64,000 nt of DNA from Microvirga thermotolerans. Lineage in GTDB: Bacteria; Pseudomonadota; Alphaproteobacteria; Rhizobiales; Beijerinckiaceae. The translations under genes and the position numbers were made by a program. Positions 29,868 through 40,432 of the stretch are shown here, piece by piece (the stretch's first letter is position 1; every line of letters starts with the position of its first letter). A model generated the notes under the pieces. The model was not told the DNA's origin. It did no database searches and saw only the letters and a program-made list of their open reading frames with translations. The DNA lies in NCBI RefSeq assembly GCF_009363855.1, contig NZ_CP045423.1, forward strand, positions 620,001 to 684,000, given 5' to 3'.

Positions 29868-31466
29868 TTACTTGCCCTTGATGTCCACGCCGTAGAAGGT
29901 GTGGCGTCCGAAGGGCGAGAGCTTGAAGTCGACCACTTCCTTGCGGATGGGCTTCAGCTGCACCGCATGCGCGATGGTGAACCAGGGAGCCTGCTCCTTG
30001 AAGATCACCTGCGCCTGCTCATAGAGCTTGGTGCGCGCGGCCACGTCGGTGGTCACCTTGGCCTTGGTCACGAGATCGTCGAAGGGCTTGTAGCAGAACT
30101 TCGCGACGTTCGACCCGTTGCCCTGCGCCGAGGCGCAGCCGAGGAGGGTGTGCAGGAAGTTGTCCGGGTCGCCGTTGTCGCCCGTCCAGCCCAGCATGCC
30201 CATCTGGTGCTCGCCCGCCTGCATGCGCTTGCGGTACTCGCCCCACTCGAAGCTCTTGATCTCGGCCTTCACGCCGATTTTGGCGAGGTCGGCCTGCATC
30301 AGCTCGGCGATGCGCTTCGCATTCGGGTTGTAGGGGCGCTGCACCGGCATGGCCCACAGGTCGGTCTCGAACCCGTTCGGGAAGCCGGCCTCGGCCAGGA
30401 GCTTCTTGGCCGCTTCCGGATCGTAAGGATCGTCCTTGATGCTGTCGTTGTACGACCACATGGACGGCGGGATCGGGTTCTTGGCCGGGATGCCGCTGCC
30501 GAGATACACCGCTTCGACGATGGCCTTCTTGTTGATGGCCATGTTGAGGGCCTTGCGGACCTTCACGTCGTCGAAGGGCTTCTTCTGGGTGTTGTAGGCG
30601 AGGTAGCCGATGTTCAGGCCCGCCTGGGAGAGGATCGTCACGTTCGGATCCTTCTCCATGGCCTGGAGGTCGGCCGGATTCGGATACGGCATGACGTGGC
30701 ACTCGCCCTTCTGGAGCTTCGCCCAGCGGACCGAGGCGTCCGGGGTGATCGAGAAGACGAGGTCGTCGATCTTGGCCTTGCCGCCGTAATAGTCCGGGAA
30801 GGCCTTGTAGCGGATGATGGCGTCCTTCTGGTACTGGACGAGATAGAACGGACCCGTGCCGATCGGCTCCTGGTCGATCTTCTCGGGGGTGCCCGCCTTC
30901 AGCATCGCATCGGCGTATTCCTTCGACTGAACGGCCGCGAACTCCATCGCGAGGTCGGCCAGGAAGGGCGCCTCAGGCTGGTTCAGCGTCACCTTGACCG
31001 TGTAGTCGTCCACCTTCTCCACGGACTTGAGCAGCTTGGGCATGCCCATGTCGTCGAAGTAGGAATGGTTCGGGCTCGTGACCTTGTAATAGGGATGATC
31101 CTGCTTCCACTGGCGCTCGAACATGAACACGATGTCGTCGGCGTTCATGTCGCGGGTCGGCTTGAAGTTCTTGTTGGAGTGCCACTTCACGCCCTTGCGG
31201 AGGTGGAAGGTATAGACGAGTCCGTCCGGAGAAATGTCCCATTTCTCGGCGAGGCCGGGCAGAACCTTCGTGCCGCCGCGCTCGAACTCCACGATCCGGC
31301 TGTAGATCTGGGTGCTGGCATCGAAGGAGGTGCCGGTGGTGTTGACGCCGGGGTAGAAATTCTCCGGGCTGCCCTCGGAGCAATACACGAGCGTCTTAGC
31401 CGACAGCGGAGCGGCCGCCAGGAAGGCCGGAACGCAGACAGCTGCAAGAAGAGCTGATTTCTTCAT
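29868..31466 (-). CDS. dppA: Dipeptide/oligopeptide ABC transporter periplasmic binding protein DppA
   Basis: The start is taken at 31466 (MKKSALLAAVCVPAFLAAAP) with AGAGGAC upstream, giving 532 residues, close to E. coli DppA (535). The signal peptide is cleaved near LSA-KTLVYCSEG. The SBP_bac_5 hallmarks SPENFYPGVNTTGTSFDAS, GLAEKWDISPDG and KGVKWHSN are present, with GWTGDNGDPDNFL near the C-terminus, a segment typical of DppA. It binds dipeptides (or haem/other peptides in some relatives) and feeds DppBCDF. Confidence 0.94.
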   Translation of the reverse strand: MKKSALLAAVCVPAFLAAAPLSAKTLVYCSEGSPENFYPGVNTTGTSFDASTQIYSRIVEFERGGTKVLPGLAEKWDISPDGLVYTFHLRKGVKWHSNKNFKPTRDMNADDIVFMFERQWKQDHPYYKVTSPNHSYFDDMGMPKLLKSVEKVDDYTVKVTLNQPEAPFLADLAMEFAAVQSKEYADAMLKAGTPEKIDQEPIGTGPFYLVQYQKDAIIRYKAFPDYYGGKAKIDDLVFSITPDASVRWAKLQKGECHVMPYPNPADLQAMEKDPNVTILSQAGLNIGYLAYNTQKKPFDDVKVRKALNMAINKKAIVEAVYLGSGIPAKNPIPPSMWSYNDSIKDDPYDPEAAKKLLAEAGFPNGFETDLWAMPVQRPYNPNAKRIAELMQADLAKIGVKAEIKSFEWGEYRKRMQAGEHQMGMLGWTGDNGDPDNFLHTLLGCASAQGNGSNVAKFCYKPFDDLVTKAKVTTDVAARTKLYEQAQVIFKEQAPWFTIAHAVQLKPIRKEVVDFKLSPFGRHTFYGVDIKGK

Positions 31467-31774
31467 TATGAAAGTCCTCTGAGACGGCTCTGGATTATGG
31501 CCGTTCCGCGACAGAGTTAAGGTGTGAACATCGTTCAATGTCAATCTGTCCCTCCCTGGATTCAAAGGTTTTGGAAAAAATATAGCATTTCGGGCGCGCA
31601 CGCTCCCCGAATCGGACCGGACGGCGTCAATTTTGCGCGATTCCGACGGCCGATTCCCGGAGACGGCGTCCGTTCGGGCGGAACGAAAGAGGAAATGCGG
31701 CCTTCCTTCGGTCGAGGGCGCGTATCTCGTCCAGCGGAAGGGCGCCCCGTCGCGACAGGGCTTTTCCGCTCCGG
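31467..31774 (-). promoter_or_regulatory. dppA upstream region with candidate promoter
   Basis: This 308-base gap is the upstream region of dppA and the downstream region of nothing else (the kinase gene to its left... ends the chemosensory run at 31775, also on the minus strand). On the minus strand TTGACA (31544-31539) is followed 17 bases later by CTTAAC (31521-31516), about 50 bases before the dppA start; the -35 is good and the -10 poor. An AT-rich block (CTATATTTTTTCC) lies farther upstream near 31570-31585. I see no gene here. Confidence 0.4.
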
Positions 31775-33694
31775 TCAGGGCCGAGGCTCCTCAGGTTTCC
31801 CCGCGATCCTGACCGCTTCGATCACCTTCGAAGCCAGTTCCGAGCGGTTGAAGGGCTTGTGGAGCATCGGGTAGCCCTCGGGCACCCGTTCCGGGTCGGC
31901 ATAGCCCGTGATGAGGAGCACGCCCAGATCGGACCGGACCTGGCGCGCCTGGGTGGCCAGTTCGAGCCCCGTCATGCCGGGCATGGCGAAGTCCGCGATC
32001 AGGAGGTCGATCTGGTCGTCCGCCCGAAGGATGTCGATGCCGGCGACGCCGTCCGACGCCTCGACGACCCGATGTCCCATCTCGTTCAGATAAGCTGCCG
32101 TAACGGCCCTCACGTCGGGATCGTCGTCGACGAGGAGAATGCGCACCTTCCGGCTCGGCTCGGTCGTCGAGACTTCTTCGGAGTCCGCCTCGCTGGGGCC
32201 CGCCGCCGTCCGGGACAGGTAGAGCTCGACCGTGGTTCCGACCCCGACGGTGCTCTCGATGGTCACCGTTCCGCCGGACTGGCGGGCAAGCCCATAGGCC
32301 ATCGGAAGACCGAGGCCGGTGCCCTTGCCGACTTCCTTCGTCGTGAAGAAGGGCTCGAGCACACGGTTCAGGATGTCAGGCGGGATGCCCGAGCCCGTGT
32401 CGGCCACGGAAATGACCACGTAGTCGCCGGGATCGAGGTCGGGGATCTCGCCCTCGGCGACGGTGCGGTTGCGTGTCGAGAGGGTCAGGGTTCCGTTCTC
32501 GGACATGGCGTCGCGCGCGTTGATGCACAGGTTCAGCACCGCCAGTTCGAGCTGGTCGGGGTCGACCATCGCCATCCACAGGTCGTCGGCCAGGTTCTTC
32601 TCGACGCGGATCACGCCGCCCAGGGTTCGCATGAGAAGGTCGTTCATGTCCCCGATGACGCGGTTGATGTCGACCGTCTGGAGGCGGAGGTCCCGCTGGC
32701 GGCTGAAGCTCAGCAGCCTCTGGGTCAGGGAGGCACCACGCTCCGCTGCATAGATGGCGTTCTTGAGGAGCCGGTTCAGGCGGGGATCGTCGGGCGCCCT
32801 GCGGGAAGCGAGATCGAGGCTGCCGAGCACGGCCATGAGCAGGTTGTTGAAGTCGTGCGCCACGCCGCCGGCCAGCGTGCCGAGCGCCTGCATCTTGTCC
32901 GCCTGCCGCAGCCGCGTCTCCATCATCTTCCGCTCGGTGATGTCGCGCTCGATCGTGGCGAGAGCCGTCACAGTGCCGGACGGGTCGAGGATCGGGATCT
33001 GAGTGACGAAGAACCATTGCGGGGCGCCGTCAGGGCCTTGGCGCTCCTCGATCTGCTCCACGGGGCTGCGGGCCTCGATGGCCCGCCGCTCGGCCTCTGC
33101 GATGGCTGCGGCGCGATCCGGCAGGACGAATTCGCTCTCCATGCGCCCGAGGCAGGCCTCCACGCTCAACCCGAGGCTCGCCGCCTTGCTGGAGTTCACA
33201 CGGACGAAGCGCCCCTCCAGGTCCTTGAAGGAGATCCGCTCCCCGATGCTCTCCATGAGGCCGCGCAGAAGGGCCCGTTCCGTGTTGAGCTCGCGCGTCA
33301 GCCGGTGGCGCTCCGAGGCGGAGGCGACCATGCCGGAGAGCGCCGCCGGATCCCATGGCTTCGGGGCATAGGCGGTGATCCGACCTTTGTTGACGGCGCC
33401 GATCACGGCCTTGAGGTCCGCATAACCCGTCAGGAGAATGGCCTCCGCATCGCTGTGCTGGCGCGCCTTGGCGAGAAACTCGTCGCCCTGCATCTCCGGC
33501 ATGCGCTGGTCCGAGATGATCACGGAGATGTCCGGTTCCGCGCGCAGGAGATCGAGCGCCTTGACCGGAGAGGATGCGGTGATGACCCGGTAGTGGTTCT
33601 CGAACAGATCCTCGATCGCGACGAGGATATCCGGCTCGTCATCGACGACCAGGATGGTGTCCAGCTTGGAAGTGACGTCGTTCGCCGCGATCAT
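31775..33694 (-). CDS. Hybrid sensor histidine kinase (REC-PAS-HisKA-HATPase-REC)
   Basis: A 639-residue cytosolic kinase. Domains in order: receiver (about 12-125, phospho-acceptor Asp62 in SDQRMPEM), PAS/PAC (about 140-255), HisKA with His280 in [11 protein letters not shown], HATPase (N box [14 protein letters not shown] boxes ADTGSGIPP and GKGTGLGL), and a C-terminal receiver (about 516-630, Asp568 in IADFAMPGM). It has no membrane segment, so it takes input through its own receiver and PAS domain. It is the last gene of the chemosensory run and overlaps the preceding kinase gene by ATGA. It could receive phosphate from the CheA homologue and relay it. Confidence 0.93.
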   Translation of the reverse strand: MIAANDVTSKLDTILVVDDEPDILVAIEDLFENHYRVITASSPVKALDLLRAEPDISVIISDQRMPEMQGDEFLAKARQHSDAEAILLTGYADLKAVIGAVNKGRITAYAPKPWDPAALSGMVASASERHRLTRELNTERALLRGLMESIGERISFKDLEGRFVRVNSSKAASLGLSVEACLGRMESEFVLPDRAAAIAEAERRAIEARSPVEQIEERQGPDGAPQWFFVTQIPILDPSGTVTALATIERDITERKMMETRLRQADKMQALGTLAGGVAHDFNNLLMAVLGSLDLASRRAPDDPRLNRLLKNAIYAAERGASLTQRLLSFSRQRDLRLQTVDINRVIGDMNDLLMRTLGGVIRVEKNLADDLWMAMVDPDQLELAVLNLCINARDAMSENGTLTLSTRNRTVAEGEIPDLDPGDYVVISVADTGSGIPPDILNRVLEPFFTTKEVGKGTGLGLPMAYGLARQSGGTVTIESTVGVGTTVELYLSRTAAGPSEADSEEVSTTEPSRKVRILLVDDDPDVRAVTAAYLNEMGHRVVEASDGVAGIDILRADDQIDLLIADFAMPGMTGLELATQARQVRSDLGVLLITGYADPERVPEGYPMLHKPFNRSELASKVIEAVRIAGKPEEPRP

Positions 33695-35430
33695 TCGATG
33701 TTCTGCCTTGGGATCGTCACGGTGAAACGGGCGCCCCCCGCGGGGTTCTCGTCGACCGTGATCGTTCCCTTGTGGGCCTCGACCACGCTATAGGCGATGG
33801 CGAGGCCGAGTCCAGTTCCGGCACCGACCGGTTTCGTGGTGAAGAACGGTTCGAAGATCCGCTCCCGCATCTCCGGAGGGATCCCCGGCCCCGTATCGCT
33901 GATCCGGATGGTATAGGTTGTCTCGTCGCTCGATGTTTCAATATCGATGGCGCCGGTTCCGGCGATGGCGTCGGCGGCGTTGCCGATGATGTTCATGACC
34001 ACCTGGTTCAGAAGGGCCGGAGAGCAGTAGAGGTCCCGGGCGCCCCGATAGTGGCGGCGCACGTCGATCCGGGTGCCGAGCTTGTGGCCCAGGAGCGCCA
34101 GGACGGTTTCAATCGACTCGCGCACGTTGACGGTCTGAAAGCCGCCCTCGTCGAGCCGCGAGAACCGCCGCAGGTTCAGGACGAGCTCCTGGATTCGCCC
34201 CATGCCGAGCTTCATGGCGCCGACCCTCTCGCGGGCCTTCGCCAGGGAGCGTTCGAGCCCGGGTTCTGCCGGAACCTTGGACGAGATGTCGTTGAGCAGG
34301 CGTTCGACCGTGCCCTGGTGGGCCATGATGAAGGCGAGCGGATTGTTGATCTCGTGAGCGATGCCGGCGACGAGTTCGCCGAGGGAGGCCATCTTGGCCG
34401 CCTGCACCAGCTTGGCCTGAGTCTCCCTCAGGCGGTGGTTGGCCTGCTCGAGCTCGAAATTGGCCTTTGCCAGGGCGCCGGCGAGGGAGGCGCGCGCCTC
34501 GGCCGAGGCCGCCTCCGCCCGGGCGCGTTCCAGGGCAAGCTCGCGCGCCCGCAGCTCGGTCTCTATGCGCCAGTTCTCGTCCTGGAGGAGCTTGCGGCGC
34601 ACCAGGGCCCGGATCCGCACGCGCATGACGTCGGGCTCGACCGCTACGGGGACCACGTCGTCCGCCCCGGCGGCGAAGATCCGGGACAGCATGTCGCCCC
34701 CGTCCTCGTTGCCGAGGCCGACGATGGAGAAGGTCGGAACCTCCATGCCCGGCAGGGGAGCGAGGCCGCGATAGGCGTTGAGCTGCCTGCACAGTTCGAT
34801 GCCGTCGAAACCCGGGCTGAGGACGTTGACGAGAATGCAGTCCCAGGACGCGCCGGGGCGGCTCACGAGCTTGAGCGCCTCCGAAGGCTCGGGCGCCATC
34901 GTTACCTCGTAGCCTTCCCGGCTGAGGAGGTCCCGGAGATAGGTACGGCGAGTCAGGCTGTCGTCCACGACCATCAGGCGGGCCCGCCGGAACGTGCTGA
35001 AGCTCGGCGCTTCGCGACCCTCCTGCAGATCGGAGCCGGTGCGGCGGCGCAGAAGGGCCTTGATCCGGAGGATGATCAGGTCCTGCTCGGCGGATTTCGA
35101 AATATAGGCGTCCGCTCCGCTCTCCAGCCCCTGCCGCTCCACGGCGCGCTCCCGCGCTTCCGTGAGCATGATGACCGGGATGGCGCGGGTCCTGACGTTC
35201 AGGCGCATCTGTCGCGACAGTTCGTCGCCGTTCATCCCCGGCAGGTGGTAGTCGGCGATGACGAGGTCCGGCAGGCCCGCGTTCAGGCTGTCGAGGGCCG
35301 CTTCCGCCGTGGGCTGCCAGTCCACGGCGAAGCCGTTGCTTTCGAGCATGTGGCGGAGCTGGAGGGCCTGGGTCTCCGAATCCTCGACCAGGAGAATCCG
35401 GGCGGCGGGAGCCGCAGGGCGGGCGCTCAT
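33691..35430 (-). CDS. Hybrid histidine kinase with two N-terminal receivers, the second degenerate
   Basis: A 579-residue cytosolic kinase: receiver 1 (about 11-128, Asp60 in [11 protein letters not shown]), receiver 2 (about 151-275), a coiled-coil helix rich in Ala/Glu/Arg (about 283-340), HisKA with His359 in [17 protein letters not shown], and HATPase ([33 protein letters not shown]). In receiver 2 the phospho-acceptor position is Asn202 ([12 protein letters not shown]) and not Asp, so it is probably a pseudo-receiver. Two tandem N-terminal receivers resemble the layout of PleD-type proteins, but with a kinase in place of GGDEF. Overlaps cheB upstream and the second hybrid kinase downstream, both by ATGA. 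Confidence 0.92.
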   Translation of the reverse strand: MSARPAAPAARILLVEDSETQALQLRHMLESNGFAVDWQPTAEAALDSLNAGLPDLVIADYHLPGMNGDELSRQMRLNVRTRAIPVIMLTEARERAVERQGLESGADAYISKSAEQDLIILRIKALLRRRTGSDLQEGREAPSFSTFRRARLMVVDDSLTRRTYLRDLLSREGYEVTMAPEPSEALKLVSRPGASWDCILVNVLSPGFDGIELCRQLNAYRGLAPLPGMEVPTFSIVGLGNEDGGDMLSRIFAAGADDVVPVAVEPDVMRVRIRALVRRKLLQDENWRIETELRARELALERARAEAASAEARASLAGALAKANFELEQANHRLRETQAKLVQAAKMASLGELVAGIAHEINNPLAFIMAHQGTVERLLNDISSKVPAEPGLERSLAKARERVGAMKLGMGRIQELVLNLRRFSRLDEGGFQTVNVRESIETVLALLGHKLGTRIDVRRHYRGARDLYCSPALLNQVVMNIIGNAADAIAGTGAIDIETSSDETTYTIRISDTGPGIPPEMRERIFEPFFTTKPVGAGTGLGLAIAYSVVEAHKGTITVDENPAGGARFTVTIPRQNIE

Positions 35431-36500
35431 GCGCTCTCTCCTCTGGCGAGGCGCAGGAGGCGCGGAGCGATCAGGTCGAGGGGCAGGCTGACCCGCGCTC
35501 CTCCCATTTTGACGGCGGCCGCCGGCATTCCATAGACGACGGCGGTGCTTTCGTGCTCGGCGACAGTGTAGCCTCCCGCTCGGCGAAGGTCCGTGAGTCC
35601 CTTGGCGCCGTCCTCTCCCATTCCGGTGAGAAGGACGCCGAGGCCTTTCGCCCCGACCGATTCGGCGATGGATTCGAACATCAGGGTCGCGGATGGCCGC
35701 TGCCCCCCTACGGGCGGCGCGGCGCTCAGCCGCAGCGTCCCGCCGGGCGAGAGAAGCAGATGCCGGTCGCCCGGGGCGACATAGACCTTGCCCGCCACAG
35801 GCACCTCGTGGTCGCGCGCCAGGCGTGCCTCGAGGGCGATCAGCCCGTCGAGCCAGGAGGCAAACCCCTCCATGAACGGCGCTCCCATGTGCTGGACGAG
35901 AAGGATCGGCAGCGGGAAATCGCCTGGAAGGGCGCCCAGGATCTTGGCCAGGGCGGGCGGGCCGCCCGTCGAGGCCGCAATGCCGAGGATCGTGGGACGG
36001 GCGATGCCGCGCGTCTCCTCCTTCGCAAGGGAGGGGGGCGGCGTGTCGGGCCGCCAGGCGAAGGACCGCCTCCGCACCACGGGGACCTGGCTCATGATGT
36101 AGAGCTGGGTGCAGATCGTCTCGGCAATCCCGTCATACCCCGCGCTCGTCACGCCGACGGGCTTCTCGACCACCGAGAGTGCGCCGGCCCGCAGGGCATT
36201 CATGGAGATCTGGAGAGCCGAATCCTCTACGCTGCCCGCGATCACGACGATGGGGGTCGGGCGTTCGGTCATGATCCGGCGCGTGGCCTCCAGGCCGTCC
36301 ATGCCGGGAAGGCGGATGTCCATGGAAATCACGTCGGGCTGGACGCGGCCGATCTCCTGCAGGGCCTCCTCCGCCGACCCGACGGCAGCCGCCAGGACGA
36401 GGCGGGGATCGCGCGCGATGATATGGGCGAGGAGCTGGCGGACGACCAAGGAATCCTCGACGACCATCACGCGCACGCGCGACTGCGAAGAGGGCTTCAT
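35427..36500 (-). CDS. cheB: CheB-type protein-glutamate methylesterase (WspF-like)
   Basis: The start is taken at 36500 (MKPSSQSRVRVMVVEDS), overlapping the cheA stop by ATGA, giving 357 residues. The receiver domain has Asp61 in SMDIRLPGMDG; the methylesterase domain has the triad Ser177 (GIAASTGGPP), His204 (VQHMGAPF) and Asp297 (LTGMGEDGAKG). It removes methyl groups from the chemoreceptor, opposing CheR. In the Wsp pathway the homologue WspF resets the signal, and its loss locks the output on. Confidence 0.94.
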   Translation of the reverse strand: MKPSSQSRVRVMVVEDSLVVRQLLAHIIARDPRLVLAAAVGSAEEALQEIGRVQPDVISMDIRLPGMDGLEATRRIMTERPTPIVVIAGSVEDSALQISMNALRAGALSVVEKPVGVTSAGYDGIAETICTQLYIMSQVPVVRRRSFAWRPDTPPPSLAKEETRGIARPTILGIAASTGGPPALAKILGALPGDFPLPILLVQHMGAPFMEGFASWLDGLIALEARLARDHEVPVAGKVYVAPGDRHLLLSPGGTLRLSAAPPVGGQRPSATLMFESIAESVGAKGLGVLLTGMGEDGAKGLTDLRRAGGYTVAEHESTAVVYGMPAAAVKMGGARVSLPLDLIAPRLLRLARGESA

Positions 36501-38743
36501 AGGAGCTGCCCTATCGTTGCCAGAAGTTCGCGCTGGTCGAACTTCTGCTTGGTGATATAGGCGCTCGCGCCGAGATCGAGGCCTCTGCGCACATCGGCGG
36601 GATCGGCCCGCGACGTCATGAGGATGACCGGGACGGCTGCCAGACGGGGGTCCGTCTTGATGGCCTGGAGGAGACCGAACCCGTCCATCCGCGGCATCTC
36701 CACATCGGCGATCACCAGATCGACCATGGCCTCGCCGGAGCGCAGCACATTGAGCGCGTCGATGCCGTCGACGCTGAGGAGAACACGGTAACCCTGCGCC
36801 TCGAGAATGCTCTTTTCCAGCGTCCGCGTGGTGATGGAATCGTCCACGACGAGGACGGTCGCGCCGTGCTCCTCCGCCTCGGGCTTCCACTCCGCGAGGC
36901 CCAGGCCTCCCGCGGCCAGCCGGCCTTCGTGACGAACCCAATGCTCGACGAGAAGCTCCGGGCTCAGGACCAGGGCAGGCAGCTCGTCCTCGAGGAGAAC
37001 GGTGCCGGACACCGTTTCCCCGAGGCCGATGGCCTGGACTTCGTTCACCAGCATCGTGCGGACATCGTGGAATGCGTTGACGGCCAAGGCGCAGTGGCGG
37101 GCTCCATGGCGGACGAGCACCGCCTTGGCATGTCCGGCCTCGATCGGGATAGGCGCATTGGGCGATCCTGTGAGTGCGGCAAGGGCGACGACCGGGACAA
37201 TAACGTCCTGACCCCGCACATCGATCCTCGCTGCCGGGCGGCCTTCCACACTTTCCAGAGCCCGGGCATTGAGCCGCAGCAGGCGCTCGACTCCGTGGGT
37301 CGGAAGCCCGAACATGCGCCCCTCCGCCTCCACCAGGAGGAGGGGCTGGCGCGCCGCCGAGAAGGGCACCGACAGGAGGGCTTCCGTGCCCCAAGGATAG
37401 CGGGGGCGCAGCAGGACCGAGCCATGCAGCCGGCGGACGGCTTCCGCCACCACGGACAGGCCCATGCCGCGGCCCGAGAGGCGATCCACGGAGCCGGCCG
37501 TCGAGAAGCCGGGCGAGAAGACGAGCGACAGGAGCTGGTCCATCATCGGCGCCGGGTCCCCCGCGGCCCGGGGCTGCAGGAGGCCCCGCTCGACGGCGAC
37601 CCGCTCGATCCGCGCGAGATCGGGCCCGCGCCCGTCGTCGCGGACGCTCACCGCGAGGCGCCCGTTCCGGGAGGTCAGCTCGAGGACGATCTCGGTCCGC
37701 TCCGGCTTGCCTTTGGCCGCGCGCTCGGGCCCATCCTCCGCCCCATGGCTCACCGCGTTGCGGAGGAGGTGCATGACCGGATCCTTGAGCGCCTGGAGCA
37801 CTTGGCGGTCGGCCTGGATGTCAAGGCCAAGGGTGCGAAAATGGACGTTCCGACCCTCCTCCCTGGCGATCTCCCGCACCATGTGACCGAAGGTGCCGAA
37901 GACCGTCTCCGCGGAAACGAGAGACACCCTCTCGATGTTTTCCCGCAGTTGCCGGGCCGCCTGTTCCGTCGCCCAGGCGGAAAGCTTGTGGCTGCGCGCG
38001 AGGGACGACAGCTTGCGAAAGAGCCCCTTCAGCTCCTGGTCGAAGTCCCGCAGCCGGGCCGTCGAAGCCTTCCCTCCTGCCGCTTTCGAGGCTCCCGAAA
38101 GAAACTGTCTCTGGAGCGCATCCCAGCTGCGCCGCAGGTTGCGAACGTCGAGCTCGACCTGGCGAAGGGATTCCGACATCGCCTCGTCGGCCTGCAGCTC
38201 GGCCAGCAATTGGTGCATGGAGCCCGCGAGTTCCTCGACCTGCGCAGCCGCAACGCGCAGATAGGTTCCAGCCCCGGGATCCGAGCCTTGCTCCGCCTTG
38301 TCCGGCGCAGCGCCTTTCGCTTCCGTGGGAGCACAATCGGAGGCGCCGGCGCCATCCTCCGTGGACGGCGTGCGCCGGGCCTTCGCCGCCGCAACGGCAG
38401 CGGTGCCGGAAGGGTGCTGCGCCTCGGCGACGAGATCCTCGATGGCATCGAGGTTTCCGCGCACGGCGACGACGGTCTCAGGGTCGAGGGACTGACTGCC
38501 TTCCAGGATACGGGAGAACAGGGCCTCGAGCTGATGGGCCACCTCCTCCACGGCGGGAAGGTCGACGGCCCGCGCCGCTCCTTTCAGGGAGTGGGCCCGG
38601 CGGAAGACGTCCGCCATGTCCAGGGGAGCACCGCTCTCCGCCGCATCGAGCGCCTTGCGGATCGCATGCAGATGCTCCCGGTGTTCCACCTCGAACGCGG
38701 CGAGCAGTTGTTTGCGGATATCCGTCACGGCTCGAGCTTTCAC
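36497..38743 (-). CDS. cheA: CheA-type histidine kinase fused to a receiver (WspE-like)
   Basis: A 748-residue hybrid CheA. Domains: HPt with the phosphorylated His51 (FRRAHSLKGAARAVD), a variable linker (about 105-160), dimerisation helices, HATPase (HLLRNAVSHGAED N box; VRDDGRGPD; SGRGMGLSVVAEA), a CheW-like coupling domain, and a C-terminal receiver with Asp680 in IADVEMPRMDG. A CheA with a fused receiver is the form found in Wsp-type and other non-flagellar chemosensory systems, not in classical flagellar ones. No separate CheY is encoded here. The start at 38743 follows the receptor gene by 11 bases. Confidence 0.94.
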   Translation of the reverse strand: MKARAVTDIRKQLLAAFEVEHREHLHAIRKALDAAESGAPLDMADVFRRAHSLKGAARAVDLPAVEEVAHQLEALFSRILEGSQSLDPETVVAVRGNLDAIEDLVAEAQHPSGTAAVAAAKARRTPSTEDGAGASDCAPTEAKGAAPDKAEQGSDPGAGTYLRVAAAQVEELAGSMHQLLAELQADEAMSESLRQVELDVRNLRRSWDALQRQFLSGASKAAGGKASTARLRDFDQELKGLFRKLSSLARSHKLSAWATEQAARQLRENIERVSLVSAETVFGTFGHMVREIAREEGRNVHFRTLGLDIQADRQVLQALKDPVMHLLRNAVSHGAEDGPERAAKGKPERTEIVLELTSRNGRLAVSVRDDGRGPDLARIERVAVERGLLQPRAAGDPAPMMDQLLSLVFSPGFSTAGSVDRLSGRGMGLSVVAEAVRRLHGSVLLRPRYPWGTEALLSVPFSAARQPLLLVEAEGRMFGLPTHGVERLLRLNARALESVEGRPAARIDVRGQDVIVPVVALAALTGSPNAPIPIEAGHAKAVLVRHGARHCALAVNAFHDVRTMLVNEVQAIGLGETVSGTVLLEDELPALVLSPELLVEHWVRHEGRLAAGGLGLAEWKPEAEEHGATVLVVDDSITTRTLEKSILEAQGYRVLLSVDGIDALNVLRSGEAMVDLVIADVEMPRMDGFGLLQAIKTDPRLAAVPVILMTSRADPADVRRGLDLGASAYITKQKFDQRELLATIGQLL

Positions 38744-38754
38744 TTCCCGGCGGG

Positions 38755-40431
38755 TCAGATTCTGTACCGCTCCACGAGCGACAGAAGCTGCTGCGAGAGG
38801 TCGGAAAGGTTCGCGGCGGCCATGTCGAGCTGGCGGGTCCCGGCCGCAGTCTGCTGGCTCGCCTGCCGGATGTTCTGGAGCGCCCCCATGACCTGCTCGA
38901 TGCCGAGCTGCTGCTGGTTGGTCGAAGCTACGATCTGCTGGAAGGTCTGCACGCTTTCCTGGACGCGGCTCGAGATCTCGGTGATCGTCTGCTGCGTGGT
39001 GTCCGTGCGCTCCTTGCCGGCGGTCACGCGCTTGACCGCTTCTTCGGTGAGCATCACCGAGGCGTTGATGCCGCGCTGGATGTCGCCGAGGATGGAGCGG
39101 ACCTGTGCGGTCGCGTCCTTCGCCTGATCCGCCAGCACCTTCATCTCGGAGGCGACGACGGCGAAGCTGCGCCCGTTCTCGCCCGCCGCCGCGGCTTCGA
39201 TGGCGGCATTGAGCGCCAGAAGATGCGTTCTCTCCGAGATATCGTTGACGGACGAGATGATCTCGCCGACGGCCTGCGTCTTCTCGCTCAGGGCGACGAT
39301 GTTCTCGGCAACGGCCTCCGCCTGCTCGCGGATCGCATCCATGGCGAGCGCCGTGTCGTCGACGGCCTGCAGTCCGGCGATGCTGGTCTGGGCGGTCGCC
39401 TGCGCGGAGGCGATGACCTCCTGGGCCCGCTTGCCGATCTGGGCGCCGGCATGCGTTATCTCGTCCACCGTGGCCGCCGTTTCCTGAACCGCGGCGAGCT
39501 GCTCCTCGACGCTGGCCGCCTGCTCCTGGGTCGAGGCCCGGATCTCCGCGGCGGCCGCATTCAGGTTCTCGGTCGCCTCACGGCTCTGCCTCGCCAGCTG
39601 GCGAAGCCCTTCCACCATTTCGTTCAGCGTGGCGCCGAGGCGTCCGATCTCGTCCTTGCCGGTCATGGCCGTCTGCCCGGCCAGATCGCCCCGTCCGACT
39701 CTCTCGACGAACTGCATGAACGCCTGGAGCGGATGGGCGATGGAGGCCCGAAGGGCGTACGTGATGAGGATGCTCAGGAGGGCAACGCCCGCAAGCGCGA
39801 GGATGATCGAGATGCGGCTCTGGTCGTAGACCTCCCCGACGCGCCTTTGTCCGACGGCGACGGCCTCTTCGAAGATGCCCCTGACGTTGCTGAGCGTCTT
39901 GCTCCATTCCCCTCCATTGCCGTTCAAGGCAGCCTGGGCGGAGAGCACGCCGGCAAGATCGTTGCTCTGGATGGCGCCGAACTGCCGTTCGGTATCGGTC
40001 CGCAGCTGACGGAGCCTCGCATTCGCCGTCACGAGAAGCTCGGCGATGCGCCGCCATGCCTCGGCCCGCTCGATGGAGACGGACTGGGCACGATAGCTGT
40101 TCGCTGCGGCGATGGCCTGGGACAGGGCGCTTTCCGTGGCGGCGGCGCGCTGGCTCCATTCGGCGATCAGATTGTCGAAGGGGGTCTGCTGCTGGCCGAG
40201 CGAACGCAGCAGGAACCGCGAGACGACCTCCTCGCGAAGGTCCTGCATCTCGTTCTCCTGGGCTCCGATCGCCTCGACTTGGCGCATCATCGACAGGTCG
40301 CGGGCCACGATCGTCTCCGTCGTCTGGCGGACGTCGTCGAGCTGGTTGAGCGTGTAGATCCCAAGGCCGACCATCAGCGCGACAATGAAGGCGAAGCTGA
40401 GGAGGATGCGGTTCGCGATCGATATCGTCAC
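38755..40431 (-). CDS. Methyl-accepting chemotaxis protein (WspA-like receptor)
   Basis: The start is taken at a GTG at 40431 with GGAG 7 bases upstream and one base after the cheW stop, giving 558 residues. Transmembrane 1 is residues about 8-27, a periplasmic helical-bundle sensor follows (about 30-205), transmembrane 2 is about 207-227, then HAMP (about 228-280) and a long coiled-coil signalling domain whose tip reads [20 protein letters not shown]. Ligand or stimulus is unknown. WspA receptors of similar layout sense surface contact. Confidence 0.94.
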   Translation of the reverse strand: MTISIANRILLSFAFIVALMVGLGIYTLNQLDDVRQTTETIVARDLSMMRQVEAIGAQENEMQDLREEVVSRFLLRSLGQQQTPFDNLIAEWSQRAAATESALSQAIAAANSYRAQSVSIERAEAWRRIAELLVTANARLRQLRTDTERQFGAIQSNDLAGVLSAQAALNGNGGEWSKTLSNVRGIFEEAVAVGQRRVGEVYDQSRISIILALAGVALLSILITYALRASIAHPLQAFMQFVERVGRGDLAGQTAMTGKDEIGRLGATLNEMVEGLRQLARQSREATENLNAAAAEIRASTQEQAASVEEQLAAVQETAATVDEITHAGAQIGKRAQEVIASAQATAQTSIAGLQAVDDTALAMDAIREQAEAVAENIVALSEKTQAVGEIISSVNDISERTHLLALNAAIEAAAAGENGRSFAVVASEMKVLADQAKDATAQVRSILGDIQRGINASVMLTEEAVKRVTAGKERTDTTQQTITEISSRVQESVQTFQQIVASTNQQQLGIEQVMGALQNIRQASQQTAAGTRQLDMAAANLSDLSQQLLSLVERYRI

Positions 40432-40432
40432 G

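Noticed and set aside
28800-31457. Plus-strand open frame of 885 codons antisense to dppB and dppA
   Set aside because: It spans two genes with clear domains on the other strand, has low-complexity Asp/Arg/Glu/Gly composition, and no ribosome-binding site or motif was found.
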